A DNA stretch of 64,000 bases, taken from NCBI RefSeq assembly GCF_900099815.1, contig NZ_FNCW01000001.1, positions 67,933 to 131,932 of the forward strand, in the 5' to 3' direction. The notes below the pieces were generated by a model, which saw only the letters and a list, made by a program, of their open reading frames with translations, was not told the DNA's origin and did no database searches. The DNA is from Psychroflexus sediminis (GTDB taxonomy: Bacteria; Bacteroidota; Bacteroidia; Flavobacteriales; Flavobacteriaceae). A program made the translations under genes and the position numbers. This document shows, piece after piece, positions 27,868 to 37,419 of this stretch (the first letter of the stretch is position 1; every line of letters starts with the position of its first letter).

Positions 27868-29766
27868 ATGAAAAACTTATCTATACTTAGTGTTTTCTGT
27901 TGTTTGTTTACTTTGAGTTTATGGTCTCAAAATAGCGATACTCAAAAAGCAGATCGCTACTTTAATCGGTTCGACTATGTTGATGCCATAGAAGCCTACG
28001 AAAAATTGATTCAAAAAGGAAAGGCGGAGAGTTACGTTTACAGACAACTTGCAATAGCCCATTTCAGGACTTCCAATTTTGAAGAGGCAGAACAGTTTTA
28101 CAAGCGTTACTTAAGAAGCAGCCGAGATGCAGAAGCTCAGGACTACTATAAGTACGCTCAAACGCTGCTGATTAATGAAAAATACGAAGAATACAAAGAA
28201 GCAATGCTCGATTTTATAGCAAAAGCGCCACGAGATTCTAGAGCGCTGGCTTTTCTTGAAAACCCGGATTATCTTCTCGATTTACAATCTATGGAACCCA
28301 GGTTCAAGTTAAATAAGCTGAGCTTAAATTCAGATTATTCAGACTTTGGTGCTTATAAACAGGGCGATAAATTATACTTTGTTTCTGCCAGGAATGAAAA
28401 GCGAAAAACCTATGGCTGGGATGAAGAACCTTCTTTAGATATTTATGTAGCCGATGAAGTTGCAGGGACTTTTAAAAATGCAAAAGAAATTGAAGGGGAT
28501 ATCAATACCAAATTTCATGAAGGAACTGTGGCCCTTACAGGAGATGGTTCTTCAATGTATTTTACCAGAAATGACTATTTAAATGAAAACTACCGTAAAG
28601 ATGCAGAGGGCATAAATCATTTGCAAATTTATAAAGCAAGCCTTGTTAATGGGGTTTTTCAAGATGTACAAGACTTGGCAATCAATGATGTATCATTTTC
28701 CAATGCGAATCCAGCTTTGAGTCCGGACGGAACTCAATTGTATTTTTCCAGTGACAGACCGGGGGGGTATGGGTCATCTGATCTTTATGTAGTAGACATT
28801 CAAAAAGACGGAAGCCTGGGAGAGCCCAAAAATCTTGGGCCGATTGTAAATACGGAAGGCAGAGAGAATTTCCCGTTTGTAGATGAAGAAAATGTGCTTT
28901 ACTTTTCCAGCGATGGACATCTGGGTTTTGGAGGCCTGGACGTCTACTACTCCAAGTCTTATTCTGGAAACTTTTTACCTCCGCAAAACCTTGGCTTGCC
29001 ACTCAATAGCAATGCAGATGATTTTGCTTTTTCTTATTATAAAAATGAGGAAAAAGGATTCGTGTCTTCCAACAGGACAGAGAAAAAGAAAGGAGAAAGA
29101 ATAGATGATATATACAGTGCAAGTTTGGTTTATCCCTTGGAGCAAACGTCCATTTTAGTTGAAGTTGTGGATGCTGAAACCGGTGAATTTCTGGATGATG
29201 CTCAGGTTATTTTTTATGCTGAGGATCAGCAGGAATTTTCTAGAAACCGCACAAATTTGAAGGGATTAAGCAAAAGCTTTTTGCCAACTGGACAGAAATT
29301 TGATCTGCAGGTGAATTTACGAGGCTATGTGAGCCAGTCGAATGCCTTGGTAATCCCAGACACACAAATGCTCATAAGAGTTGCTTTGGAGCCGGAGATG
29401 TCAGCTGCCGAAGCTGAAATGCTTGTTTTACAAGAACGTATCTTTTTTGATTATGATGAGGCCAGCATCAGAGCAGAGGCTGCACTCGAGCTCGACAAAT
29501 TGATTGCAATTCTTAAAGAAAATCCTGAGATGAACATCAAAGTGATAAGCCATACAGATGAAAGAGCCTCTGAAGATTATAACCTGGAATTATCACAACG
29601 AAGAGCAAAAAATACGGTTAAATACCTTGTGGAACATGGCATAGACGCTTCTAGATTAACTTCTGAAGGCAAAGGAGAAACAGAGCTTATCAACACTTGT
29701 GATTCTGGTTGCACAGAAGAAGAGCATAAAGAAAACAGAAGATCTGAGTTTAAGATTGTTGAGTAA
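27868..29766 (+). CDS. OmpA-family protein with TPR and WD40-like (PD40) repeats
   Basis: 632 residues with a signal peptide ending LWSQ. Order: TPR-like helices (about 25-130, DYVDAIEAYEKLIQKG), PD40 beta-propeller repeats (ANPALSPDGTQLYFSSDRPGGYGS, read in parts; NVLYFSSDGHLGFGGLD), a carboxypeptidase-regulatory-like domain (about 425-505) and a C-terminal OmpA peptidoglycan-binding domain (FDYDEASI, ISHTDERASEDYN, LSQRRAKNTVKYL). Resembles PorE/PorW-neighbourhood proteins that anchor T9SS parts to peptidoglycan. Confidence 0.92.
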   Translation: MKNLSILSVFCCLFTLSLWSQNSDTQKADRYFNRFDYVDAIEAYEKLIQKGKAESYVYRQLAIAHFRTSNFEEAEQFYKRYLRSSRDAEAQDYYKYAQTLLINEKYEEYKEAMLDFIAKAPRDSRALAFLENPDYLLDLQSMEPRFKLNKLSLNSDYSDFGAYKQGDKLYFVSARNEKRKTYGWDEEPSLDIYVADEVAGTFKNAKEIEGDINTKFHEGTVALTGDGSSMYFTRNDYLNENYRKDAEGINHLQIYKASLVNGVFQDVQDLAINDVSFSNANPALSPDGTQLYFSSDRPGGYGSSDLYVVDIQKDGSLGEPKNLGPIVNTEGRENFPFVDEENVLYFSSDGHLGFGGLDVYYSKSYSGNFLPPQNLGLPLNSNADDFAFSYYKNEEKGFVSSNRTEKKKGERIDDIYSASLVYPLEQTSILVEVVDAETGEFLDDAQVIFYAEDQQEFSRNRTNLKGLSKSFLPTGQKFDLQVNLRGYVSQSNALVIPDTQMLIRVALEPEMSAAEAEMLVLQERIFFDYDEASIRAEAALELDKLIAILKENPEMNIKVISHTDERASEDYNLELSQRRAKNTVKYLVEHGIDASRLTSEGKGETELINTCDSGCTEEEHKENRRSEFKIVE

Positions 29767-29783
29767 ATACAGTCTCATTATAC

Positions 29784-29815
29784 AATCCCTCTTCTTTTAG
29801 TGGAGGGATTTTTTT
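29784..29815 (+). terminator. Terminator after the OmpA-type gene
   Basis: The stem AATCCCTC / GAGGGATT (29784-29791 with 29803-29810) is followed by a run of T. It ends the CHU_C-PorP-OmpA unit. Confidence 0.85.
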
Positions 29816-29843
29816 ATATTTACTAGTGAGTAATTCGTCTGTT

Positions 29844-30194
29844 ATGGAAAAAACTAAATGCCTTTCTTGTGGAGAACCGATTACGGGTAGAATAGACAAA
29901 AAATACTGTTCCGACTATTGCAGGAGTACTTACAACAACCGGCTTAACAGCGATTCTACGAAAATGGTTAGGAATATTAATAATAGATTGAAAAAGAACT
30001 ACAGGATCTTGAAAAGCATCAATACGGAACAAAAGACGAAGACTACCAGAGATAAATTACTAGCCAAAGGATTCAATTTTACTTATTTTACAAGTCTTTA
30101 TACCACAAAAACAGGTCGAGTTTATTATTTTGTTTACGACCAGGGTTACCTGCCTTTAGAAGATGATTATTACGCCATAGTAAAACGGGATTAA
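29844..30194 (+). CDS. Small zinc-finger protein of unknown function
   Basis: 116 residues from the ATG at 29844 (an upstream GTG at 29826 would add six). The N-terminus has a four-cysteine cluster, CLSCGEPI ... YCSDYCRSTYNN, of a treble-clef or zinc-ribbon type, followed by a basic helix and a compact C-terminal part rich in Tyr. I do not recognise a named function. Its stop overlaps the start of the M28 peptidase gene by one base, so translation is probably coupled. Confidence 0.75.
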   Translation: MEKTKCLSCGEPITGRIDKKYCSDYCRSTYNNRLNSDSTKMVRNINNRLKKNYRILKSINTEQKTKTTRDKLLAKGFNFTYFTSLYTTKTGRVYYFVYDQGYLPLEDDYYAIVKRD

Positions 30195-32515
30195 TGAGAA
30201 AAAGAGCTTATAAAGATATTATATGCCTGCTTGTGATAGCAGCCTCAGTTTGGTATGTTTTTTATGATTTATATCCTGCGGAAATTACAGATTTATCAAC
30301 TCAGGCGACAGATTTTTCTACTTTACGAGCTTATGAGCATGTCAAAGAAATAGGAGACAAGCCTCATTATATTGGCTCTGAAGCTCATAATAAAAAACGA
30401 AATTATATCGTTGACCAACTTCAGAACATGAATCTTGAAGTGCAAACTCAGCAAGGCTTTGTGTTGACCAAAGAGGGGGTTCTTACGATTCCGGAAAATA
30501 TCATTACGAGGTTACCTGCCACTAACCCGCAAGCCAACTCCAAAGCACTCCTGCTGTTGAGTCATTACGACTCGGCCGTACATTCATCTCATGGAGCAGC
30601 CGATGCAGCTTCCGGTGTGGCCACAATTTTGGAAGCTGTAAGAGCTTTTAAAGCTTCTGATCCTTCATTTCAAAACGATATTATTATTGTTTTTACCGAT
30701 GGTGAAGAAGTGGGACTTACCGGGGCCGAACTCTTTGCCAAAGAGCATCCCTGGATAGAGGAGGTCGGCTTAGTCCTTAATTTTGAATCCCGCGGCAGTG
30801 GAGGACCAAGCAATATGATTGTTGAAACCAATTATGGAAATTCCAATTTAATCGCTCTTTTTGGTAAAGCCCAGGTAGAGCATCCCCTGGCCAATTCCCT
30901 AATGTACAGTGTTTACAAGTTATTACCCAATGATACAGATTCTACCGTTTTTAGAAAAATAGCTGATGTTCCGAGCTTTTTCTTTGCCTTTATAGATGAT
31001 CACTACGATTACCATACTGCTTTAGATGTTCCAGAGCGCCTGGATAAGAGGTCCCTGGCACACCAGGGTGATTATCTGATGGCTACTTTGAAGCAATTTT
31101 CCAGTGTGGATTTATCCGATTTAACATCAGAGCAGGATGATGTCTATTTTGCAGTCACGGGATTAGGTCTTTTTCATTATCCCTTTTCCTGGGTTTGGGT
31201 AATTTATGCGGCTGTTTTTATACTCTTCCTGGCGCTTTTGTTCTTTGGATTTAAAATTAATTCCTTAAACAGAAGAGAAGTTTTCCTGGGATTTGTGCCC
31301 TGGTTTTTAAGTCTTATTACGGCGGGCCTGCTTACCTATTTTGGATGGCAGGGGATTCTTATTTTATATCCGGAGTATGATTCTATACTGCAGGGGTTTA
31401 CCTATAACGGACATGATTATATCGTCTTTTTTGTGGCAATTACCTTATTCATCACGTTTGCGATTTACCAGTTTTACGATGACAGGCTTAATCCCAAAAA
31501 TATGATTGTAGCACCACTCCTGACTTGGTTTATCTTAGTATTCCTAATCAATATTTTCTTAAAAGGAGCTGCTTTCTTCATCATCCCCCTGGTTTTTATA
31601 CTCTTTGCATTTTTCCTGATGATACGCTTTCAAATCCCTTCCTATCTTTTTCTTCTGATTTTGATCCTGCCCTCCTTGAGCATTATGGCACCCTTTGTCC
31701 AATTCTTCCCCGTAGGACTTGGTCTTAAAATGAGTGTCATAAGCGCTGTTTTTACCGTTCTTCTTTTTGGAAGTCTGATTCCCGTATTCGGTTATTTTTC
31801 CATAAAAAAAGGAGTTGCTACGATGGCTTTACTCCTTGGCATCGGGTTTTTTATCAAAGCACATCTGGGTGCAGAATTTACACAGGAAAGACCACAGCCT
31901 AATAGTCTGGTTTATACAGTGAACAAGGAGTCAAATACGGCTTCCTGGAATACCTACGATGAGCTTCTGGACTCCTGGACTTCGCCCTATTTTGAAACCT
32001 ACGAAGACTTAACTTCATCTGCCGAACACCAAAGCAAGTATAATACGGCTTATACCAAGGCTTCTTCTGCTCCATTAATAGACGTTTCAGGTTCAGATAT
32101 TCAAATCGATACCTTAGTAGCCTCTCAGCCAAACTTTAAAAAATTCAGAGTTACATTCAATTATTCAAGAGACGTGAACAGAATTGTGGTTTCTGAAACT
32201 TCCGTGACGAATTTCAAGTCATTTAAAGTTAATGGAGAGGTGGCAGATTTTTATACAGGTGAAGCCGATGCTTACCATGTACATCAAAATCGATTTCATC
32301 CCAACCTGATCGATTATTATGTGGTTAATCAAGAGCCCCTGTATTTTGAATTTGAAGTATACGAAGACGAAGCTTTAGAATTTGTTATTAATGAAATCAG
32401 TTTCGATTTATTATCGCATCCAGACCTGCCTGTTAAAAGCAGACCAAACACCAAAATCCCCAAGCCTTTTGTGGTAAACGATGCCATTATCACTAAACAA
32501 AAATTGAATTTGTAA
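30194..32515 (+). CDS. M28 family membrane metallopeptidase (ERMP1-like)
   Basis: 773 residues. One N-terminal membrane anchor is followed by a periplasmic M28 domain with zinc-ligand motifs LLLSHYDSAVHSSHGAADAA, TDGEEVGLTGAELF and FESRGSGGPSN, and a late His in DDHYDYHTALD. About eight membrane segments (residues ~325-560) and a periplasmic beta domain complete it. The plan matches endoplasmic reticulum metallopeptidase 1 relatives found in Bacteroidota. It overlaps both neighbours by one base. Confidence 0.92.
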   Translation: MRKRAYKDIICLLVIAASVWYVFYDLYPAEITDLSTQATDFSTLRAYEHVKEIGDKPHYIGSEAHNKKRNYIVDQLQNMNLEVQTQQGFVLTKEGVLTIPENIITRLPATNPQANSKALLLLSHYDSAVHSSHGAADAASGVATILEAVRAFKASDPSFQNDIIIVFTDGEEVGLTGAELFAKEHPWIEEVGLVLNFESRGSGGPSNMIVETNYGNSNLIALFGKAQVEHPLANSLMYSVYKLLPNDTDSTVFRKIADVPSFFFAFIDDHYDYHTALDVPERLDKRSLAHQGDYLMATLKQFSSVDLSDLTSEQDDVYFAVTGLGLFHYPFSWVWVIYAAVFILFLALLFFGFKINSLNRREVFLGFVPWFLSLITAGLLTYFGWQGILILYPEYDSILQGFTYNGHDYIVFFVAITLFITFAIYQFYDDRLNPKNMIVAPLLTWFILVFLINIFLKGAAFFIIPLVFILFAFFLMIRFQIPSYLFLLILILPSLSIMAPFVQFFPVGLGLKMSVISAVFTVLLFGSLIPVFGYFSIKKGVATMALLLGIGFFIKAHLGAEFTQERPQPNSLVYTVNKESNTASWNTYDELLDSWTSPYFETYEDLTSSAEHQSKYNTAYTKASSAPLIDVSGSDIQIDTLVASQPNFKKFRVTFNYSRDVNRIVVSETSVTNFKSFKVNGEVADFYTGEADAYHVHQNRFHPNLIDYYVVNQEPLYFEFEVYEDEALEFVINEISFDLLSHPDLPVKSRPNTKIPKPFVVNDAIITKQKLNL

Positions 32516-33324
32516 TGCAAAAACAGATCTCCATACTGGGTTGTGGCTGGCTGGGCTTACCTCTGGCAAAAGAATTAATACAGCGGGGCTGGCAGGTGAA
32601 AGGCTCGACAACCTCTTCAGAAAAAGTTCAGACGCTGAAAGAAGAAGGCCTTATTCCCTATAAAATAGAACTTCAGGAAGACCAAATTACAGGGGATATC
32701 CAGGCGTTTTTAGAAGATTCTGAATTATTGATTATTGACATTCCGCCTGGCTTAAGACGACATCCCAATTCGAGCTTTGTGTCCAGGTTAGAACAGCTTA
32801 CTAAGGCAATTTCAGCATCAGCTATTGAGAATATCATTTATGTGAGTTCCACTGGGGTTTTTCAGGATCACGAATCTTTACCGTCTTTTACCGAGCACTA
32901 CCGATTTACACCAAAAGAAATTAAAAATAGTCAACTGGTTCAGGCTGAGCATTTACTTCTGAATTTAACTGAAACAAAAACCAGTGTGATAAGATTTGGT
33001 GGTTTGGTAGGGAAGGAGAGGCATCCTGTCAAGTACCTTTCCGGAAAAACCGATGTAAAAAATCCCAATTCTCCAGTCAATTTAATTCATTTAGATAACT
33101 GTATTTTACTGATTTCAGAGATCATCCAGCAGGAAAAATTCGGATTGGTTTTTCATGGCGTTGAAGCTATTCAAGGTTCTAAAGAGGACTATTATACCCA
33201 AAAAGCCAAAGAGTTTGACCTGCCTAAACCAGAATTTAATCATGAAGAAAAGTCAGTAGGAAAAGACATCAGCATGGCATGGACGTCCAGAGCGCTACAG
33301 GTGAATATTTCTGTAAAGGTGTGA
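32515..33324 (+). CDS. NAD(P)-binding Rossmann-fold (SDR/epimerase-like) protein
   Basis: 269 residues. The nucleotide-binding loop is ILGCGWLGLPLAKEL, of the YeeZ-like extended SDR type, followed by STTSSEK and later YVSSTGVFQDH and IRFGGLVG. Substrate unknown. Overlaps the peptidase gene by one base. Confidence 0.88.
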   Translation: MQKQISILGCGWLGLPLAKELIQRGWQVKGSTTSSEKVQTLKEEGLIPYKIELQEDQITGDIQAFLEDSELLIIDIPPGLRRHPNSSFVSRLEQLTKAISASAIENIIYVSSTGVFQDHESLPSFTEHYRFTPKEIKNSQLVQAEHLLLNLTETKTSVIRFGGLVGKERHPVKYLSGKTDVKNPNSPVNLIHLDNCILLISEIIQQEKFGLVFHGVEAIQGSKEDYYTQKAKEFDLPKPEFNHEEKSVGKDISMAWTSRALQVNISVKV

Positions 33325-33351
33325 CTTTAGAGGATTGGGTTTTTTGATTTT

Positions 33352-33424
33352 GACTCACGACCTGCCTTTGCCAAGGAACGCAGGCAGGCCTGCCTTCCAA
33401 GGAACGCAGGCAGGCTCACGACTC
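33352..33424. repeat. Dispersed GC-rich palindromic repeat, tandem double copy
   Basis: Two head-to-tail units, 33361-33388 and 33389-33414. Each begins CCTGCCT and ends AGGCAGG, with CAAGGAACGC between. The flanks are GACTCACGA on the left and CTCACGACTC on the right. The same unit with the same flanks occurs at 36061-36105, and the core again at 40983-41008. It lies just upstream of the DUF72 gene. Confidence 0.9.
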
Positions 33425-33454
33425 ATTGCCCAGAATGCCAAAAAGAAAAGTGAT

Positions 33455-34177
33455 ATGAAACTGCAGATTGGATGCTCGGGATGGAATTATAAAGACTGGA
33501 AAGGAGAGTTTTATCCCGAAGATGTCCCTAAGAAAGACTGGCTGAACTATTACTCTCAAAACTTCAATTCGGTGGAAGTGAATGGTACCTTCTACAATTT
33601 GCCGAAGGATGAAACCATACAATCCTGGCACGACAGCGCTCCGCACAATTTTGGATTTACACTAAAAGGGAGCCGGTACATCACCCACATGAAGAAATTA
33701 AACGGGGTGGCGGATAACGTGGATAAATTTTATAAGGCAGCTGGAATTCTAGGAGATAAACTGGACAGCATCCTCTGGCAGCTCCCTCCCAACTTACACC
33801 GCGATGATGATAAATTACGAGAATTTTGTGAAACGCTGGATAACAGGCGTAATAATGTGATTGAATTCCGGCATCAATCCTGGTATGATGATGAGGTTTA
33901 TGCCATTTTGGAGGCGAATGCAGTGATCTGCTGCTCCATTTCCAGCCCGGATTTCACGGATGAATTGATTAAGACTGCAGATAAAGTTTATATCCGTTTT
34001 CACGGTAAGGGAAAGGACTGGTATGACTACCATTACAGTAAAAAGGAATTGGAGAACTGGACTAAAAAAATCAGGGAGAGCGGAGCGAAAGGTGCTTATA
34101 TTTATTTCAATAATGACGTGAATGCCCAGGCCCCGGGAAATGCATTGGATTTAGCCGGTATGTTGAAGGGTGACTGA
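33455..34177 (+). CDS. DUF72 family protein (TIM-barrel, YecE-like)
   Basis: 240 residues from the ATG at 33455, where the family start MKLQIGCSGWNYKDWKGEFY appears. A longer frame opens at 33335 but would translate the palindromic repeat, so it is not used. The motifs FNSVEVNGTFYNLP, FTLKGSRYITH, ILWQLPPN and YIRFHGKG are typical. The function of the family is not established. Confidence 0.93.
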   Translation: MKLQIGCSGWNYKDWKGEFYPEDVPKKDWLNYYSQNFNSVEVNGTFYNLPKDETIQSWHDSAPHNFGFTLKGSRYITHMKKLNGVADNVDKFYKAAGILGDKLDSILWQLPPNLHRDDDKLREFCETLDNRRNNVIEFRHQSWYDDEVYAILEANAVICCSISSPDFTDELIKTADKVYIRFHGKGKDWYDYHYSKKELENWTKKIRESGAKGAYIYFNNDVNAQAPGNALDLAGMLKGD

Positions 34178-34337
34178 GTTTATAAAGTCCTGGTGATCCG
34201 GGCTGACAAAACTTTGGCCACATACTATTTCAAAAAGAACTTTCACTTAACACAAATTTTTAATTGGTTTAGCTTTTTCTAATTTTTTTATTATTTTAAA
34301 GGAGTAATTATTTTTTGAACCTTAAAAATCTTTTAGA

Positions 34338-35099
34338 ATGGCAAGGAAATTATCAACCACAGATGGAATAGAAAAGATGGGAGCTACAGAGCTGCAAGAA
34401 AACGGAATTCGTTACAAAAGACTTTTTCCTAACAACTACAAACGGCATTTTGACCCTTTTGTATTGCTGGATGAATTTCACATGGATATACAATCTGAAA
34501 TTAATGATCAGACGAACGAAGGTTTCGAATGTGTAACCTATATGCTGGACGGAAGTCTCAAACACACGGATGGACTGGAAAACAATGAAGAATTAGCAAG
34601 CGGTGATGCCCAGCGCTTTACAGCCGGAAATGGCTATCGACATTCGGAAAAACCGGTGCAAAAGCTAAACCACGGCATTCGCTTATGGATCGACCTGCCG
34701 GAAGAAAATAAGGATGATCCGGCGTCTTACCAAATACAACATGCCGATGACTTGCCGGTGAATGAAACCGATGCCCGTTTTGTGCGCAGCATTCTGTCTG
34801 AGAAATCACCGCTGAAGGTGAAAGCATCCGTGCTTTTTCAGGACTATAGCATTGCGGCTGATACCGAACAAAAAATCGAAATTCCCGAGCAACACCGGGC
34901 AATCCTTTATCTGCCAGGGGATATTAATGGTACCCTGCACGCAGAAGACACCTTACTTGAATCAGGTGATGCACTGCTGATAGATTTGGGAGCAGATAAT
35001 TTTAAGGTGAAAAGCAAAAATGAAGCAGTTCGTTTTATGCTGATTACCGGAAAGCCATTGAATCAGGAAATTGAACTTAAAAACAATAGGGTGCTGTAA
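34338..35099 (+). CDS. Pirin family protein
   Basis: 253 residues with the two-cupin pirin plan: FDPFVLLDEFHMD, GFECVTYMLDGSLKHTD, and GLENNEELASGDAQRFTAGNG (in parts). Typical N-cupin metal ligands His and Glu are partly replaced: the usual PHPHRG segment reads TNEGFECV here, so metal binding or quercetinase activity is uncertain. Monocistronic as seen. Confidence 0.85.
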   Translation: MARKLSTTDGIEKMGATELQENGIRYKRLFPNNYKRHFDPFVLLDEFHMDIQSEINDQTNEGFECVTYMLDGSLKHTDGLENNEELASGDAQRFTAGNGYRHSEKPVQKLNHGIRLWIDLPEENKDDPASYQIQHADDLPVNETDARFVRSILSEKSPLKVKASVLFQDYSIAADTEQKIEIPEQHRAILYLPGDINGTLHAEDTLLESGDALLIDLGADNFKVKSKNEAVRFMLITGKPLNQEIELKNNRVL

Positions 35100-35160
35100 G
35101 CTTAGGCAACAGAGAAAAGACCGGAAGTTGAAAAGAATCTTTTTCTGGATATTAATTCCG

Positions 35161-35847
35161 CTAAAACTCAATCTCCATTCCGTCGTAACCACTTATCAGT
35201 TCTGCCTCATCGTCCTGGAGTGATTTGATCTTTTTACGACCTTCGGGTACATCTTTGATAAACCATGATCCATAATGGGTGAATACAATTTTATCGGTAA
35301 GCGGTTTGAAAATGCGTACCAAATCCGGGACACCAGTATGCCCGAATATTTGGTTGTCTTTCCTGCGGATTTGCCCGCCTTTTTTGATGAAACTGGCTTC
35401 AGTGATAATCAGATCCGAACCTTCTATCAGGTCATGGTATTTTTTCTCAATCCAGGCTACATCCCCGGAAATAAAAAGCTTTTTGTCTCCTTTTTCAATG
35501 AGATAGGCTAATGACTTTACTTTTAAACTGTGGATTACCGGAATGGGTGTGAATTGATAAGCCTTAACCTTGAATTTTCCCTCAGCCACTTCAAGGCCTT
35601 TTACCAGTTTTAGGTTTTCAGGAGCATAAACCGGTACACCCGGATCAAATTCCTCTTTAGGCTCCACAAAGTAAGCGTGATCGGGGTGAAAATGAGTAAA
35701 AACAATAGCCTCCGGCTTTTTATCCAGGAATTCCCGTTCACCCACATCTACCAGGATTGTATTATCCAGCAAATAGCCAGTGTGTTTGCTGTGATAGGGT
35801 TTGCTTTCTTCTATCTTTCCGCGGGTACCTAATATTTTGATTTTCAT
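35161..35847 (-). CDS. MBL-fold metallohydrolase
   Basis: 228 residues. The zinc motif FTHFHPDHAYF, a later FISGDVAWIEK and VFTHYG place it in the metallo-beta-lactamase fold; the N-terminus IKILGTRGKIEESKPYHSKH is of the RNase Z/PhnP-like kind. Substrate unknown. Confidence 0.87.
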   Translation of the reverse strand: MKIKILGTRGKIEESKPYHSKHTGYLLDNTILVDVGEREFLDKKPEAIVFTHFHPDHAYFVEPKEEFDPGVPVYAPENLKLVKGLEVAEGKFKVKAYQFTPIPVIHSLKVKSLAYLIEKGDKKLFISGDVAWIEKKYHDLIEGSDLIITEASFIKKGGQIRRKDNQIFGHTGVPDLVRIFKPLTDKIVFTHYGSWFIKDVPEGRKKIKSLQDDEAELISGYDGMEIEF

Positions 35848-36060
35848 TCACTGAAATTTAATAATTCAGAGATCATTCATCAATGTACTTTTTTTTTGCA
35901 ACAATTATATCCAAAGTGCTTAAGGTTTTGGTTTGTCCAAACCAGAATTCATTCACGAAACTGCAGGAATGAAAAAAATTCCCCTGAAGCCGGTGTTAAT
36001 AATTAATTCAAATCTGCTCCCTTCCAAATTGGTAAGTTCCGAACTGATATTGTAAATTTT

Positions 36061-36105
36061 GACTCACGACCTGCCTTCCAAGGAACGCAGGCAGGCTCAC
36101 GACTC
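36061..36105. repeat. Dispersed GC-rich palindromic repeat, single copy
   Basis: GACTCACGA, the 26-base core (36070-36095, CCTGCCT ... AGGCAGG) and CTCACGACTC. It ends at 36105, the base directly before the stop codon (complement of 36106-36108) of the HTTM gene. The 258-base gap 35848-36105 otherwise shows only a 16-base palindrome at 35929-35944 (TGGTTTGTCCAAACCA). Confidence 0.9.
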
Positions 36106-37419
36106 TTATTCACTCTCAGCTTGTAGAAGAATCCAGTCATTATGTTTGAAGTAATCCCACTTGATAGTGCTAAGATCCAGTTTTGGATCCACAAGATATT
36201 CAGGAGTTCTCGCGTTGAGACTCACTTTTATTCTTGCATAAATTTCAACCGGTATTTCCTTTTCAGCATATTCTTTTTTCAATTTTTGGGTGAACTGAAA
36301 AATACCATCAGGTTTCAAAAGATTGCGTTTTTGTTTTGGGGTTAAATACTCATCAAGTTTTACGTAGTCCGTCTTTCCAGTCTTCAGATTTTTGACAAGA
36401 AAACTCGCTGAACCGCCCTTAGATCTTAGCATCATTCTCCAGCTCATTCTGTGGCCTTCTTCCGTCCAGAAGACATCTCCTTTAATAAAATAATGCCTGA
36501 CGGGTAAGAGTAGCTGTATCGCAAACCAGATCAGTAAAAAGCCTTTGAAGTAGGGCGCCAGTCCGGGAACTTCAATTTCGGAATCGCTGTAGAAAGGTTT
36601 GAATTTTAGAAATTTCCTGTGAATATATTCTTTGGGAAAAAAGAAAACGGTGAGTGCTAAGGACATATAAGGAAAAATCCCAATTTGAAAAACGATGCTG
36701 TTGAACAGGTGAAAGAAAACACTGATCCAAAACATTACCACTCGTGTTCGTTTCCATAAGAGCAAGGGGACGACCAGCAAATCGAATAAAATTCCGAAAT
36801 AAGCGATACTCATATGTATCCATCTTTCCTGAAGCAAATCACCGATGAGCCAGTAATGCGCTTTGGTTTTCATCAAAAGTTCCGGGAAAGTACCGTCCAG
36901 CCAGTCCGGGTATAGCTTGGCCAAACTGGCATAGGTGTACACAATCCACATTTGGCCTATGATGAAAAGCACTACCCAATTGGGCATGCTGATGGATTTT
37001 AGACTGGGGTTGTTTTTGGCATCTATCGAAAAATACCTGTGTGCAGGAACCAGGCACATGAAAATTAGAAGTAGAATTAATAAGTAGTAATGATTATTGT
37101 AAGAGGTTTTCTGCATTAAATAGACGCTTGTCCAAAGCAGGGTGTAGGCAATAACACTGGATCTGTATTTGAAGCCCAGCATCACAAATATCCCCAACAA
37201 TCCCATGAGTCCAAAATAGAGATACATTCCATTGCCGGGCAGTGGTTGCAGAAAATCAAAACCAATAAAGTTGAAGGTAAACTGAGGTTCGATAAGCGTT
37301 CGTCTTACCCATCCTGTGGCAATAGCTCCCCAGGCTTCCAGGGCGATAAGCAGGCCAAATAAAATCCTAAACACGATAAGTGGGGAATTATCAACCTGCT
37401 TAAAGAGAAGCTTATTCAT
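36106..37419 (-). CDS. HTTM-domain (gamma-carboxylase-like) membrane protein
   Basis: 437 residues. The N-terminus VDNSPLIVFRILFGLLIALEAW, several membrane helices (residues 15-310) and the motif CLVPAHRYFSID fit the HTTM family related to vitamin K-dependent gamma-carboxylases. The C-terminal soluble part contains EEGHRMSWRMMLRSKGG. Activity in bacteria is not established. Its start overlaps the end of ribF by 8 bases, and its stop abuts a palindromic repeat. Confidence 0.88.
   Translation of the reverse strand: MNKLLFKQVDNSPLIVFRILFGLLIALEAWGAIATGWVRRTLIEPQFTFNFIGFDFLQPLPGNGMYLYFGLMGLLGIFVMLGFKYRSSVIAYTLLWTSVYLMQKTSYNNHYYLLILLLIFMCLVPAHRYFSIDAKNNPSLKSISMPNWVVLFIIGQMWIVYTYASLAKLYPDWLDGTFPELLMKTKAHYWLIGDLLQERWIHMSIAYFGILFDLLVVPLLLWKRTRVVMFWISVFFHLFNSIVFQIGIFPYMSLALTVFFFPKEYIHRKFLKFKPFYSDSEIEVPGLAPYFKGFLLIWFAIQLLLPVRHYFIKGDVFWTEEGHRMSWRMMLRSKGGSASFLVKNLKTGKTDYVKLDEYLTPKQKRNLLKPDGIFQFTQKLKKEYAEKEIPVEIYARIKVSLNARTPEYLVDPKLDLSTIKWDYFKHNDWILLQAESE

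Noticed and set aside
33335-33454. N-terminal extension of the DUF72 protein
   Set aside because: It translates the palindromic repeat; the family start is at 33455.
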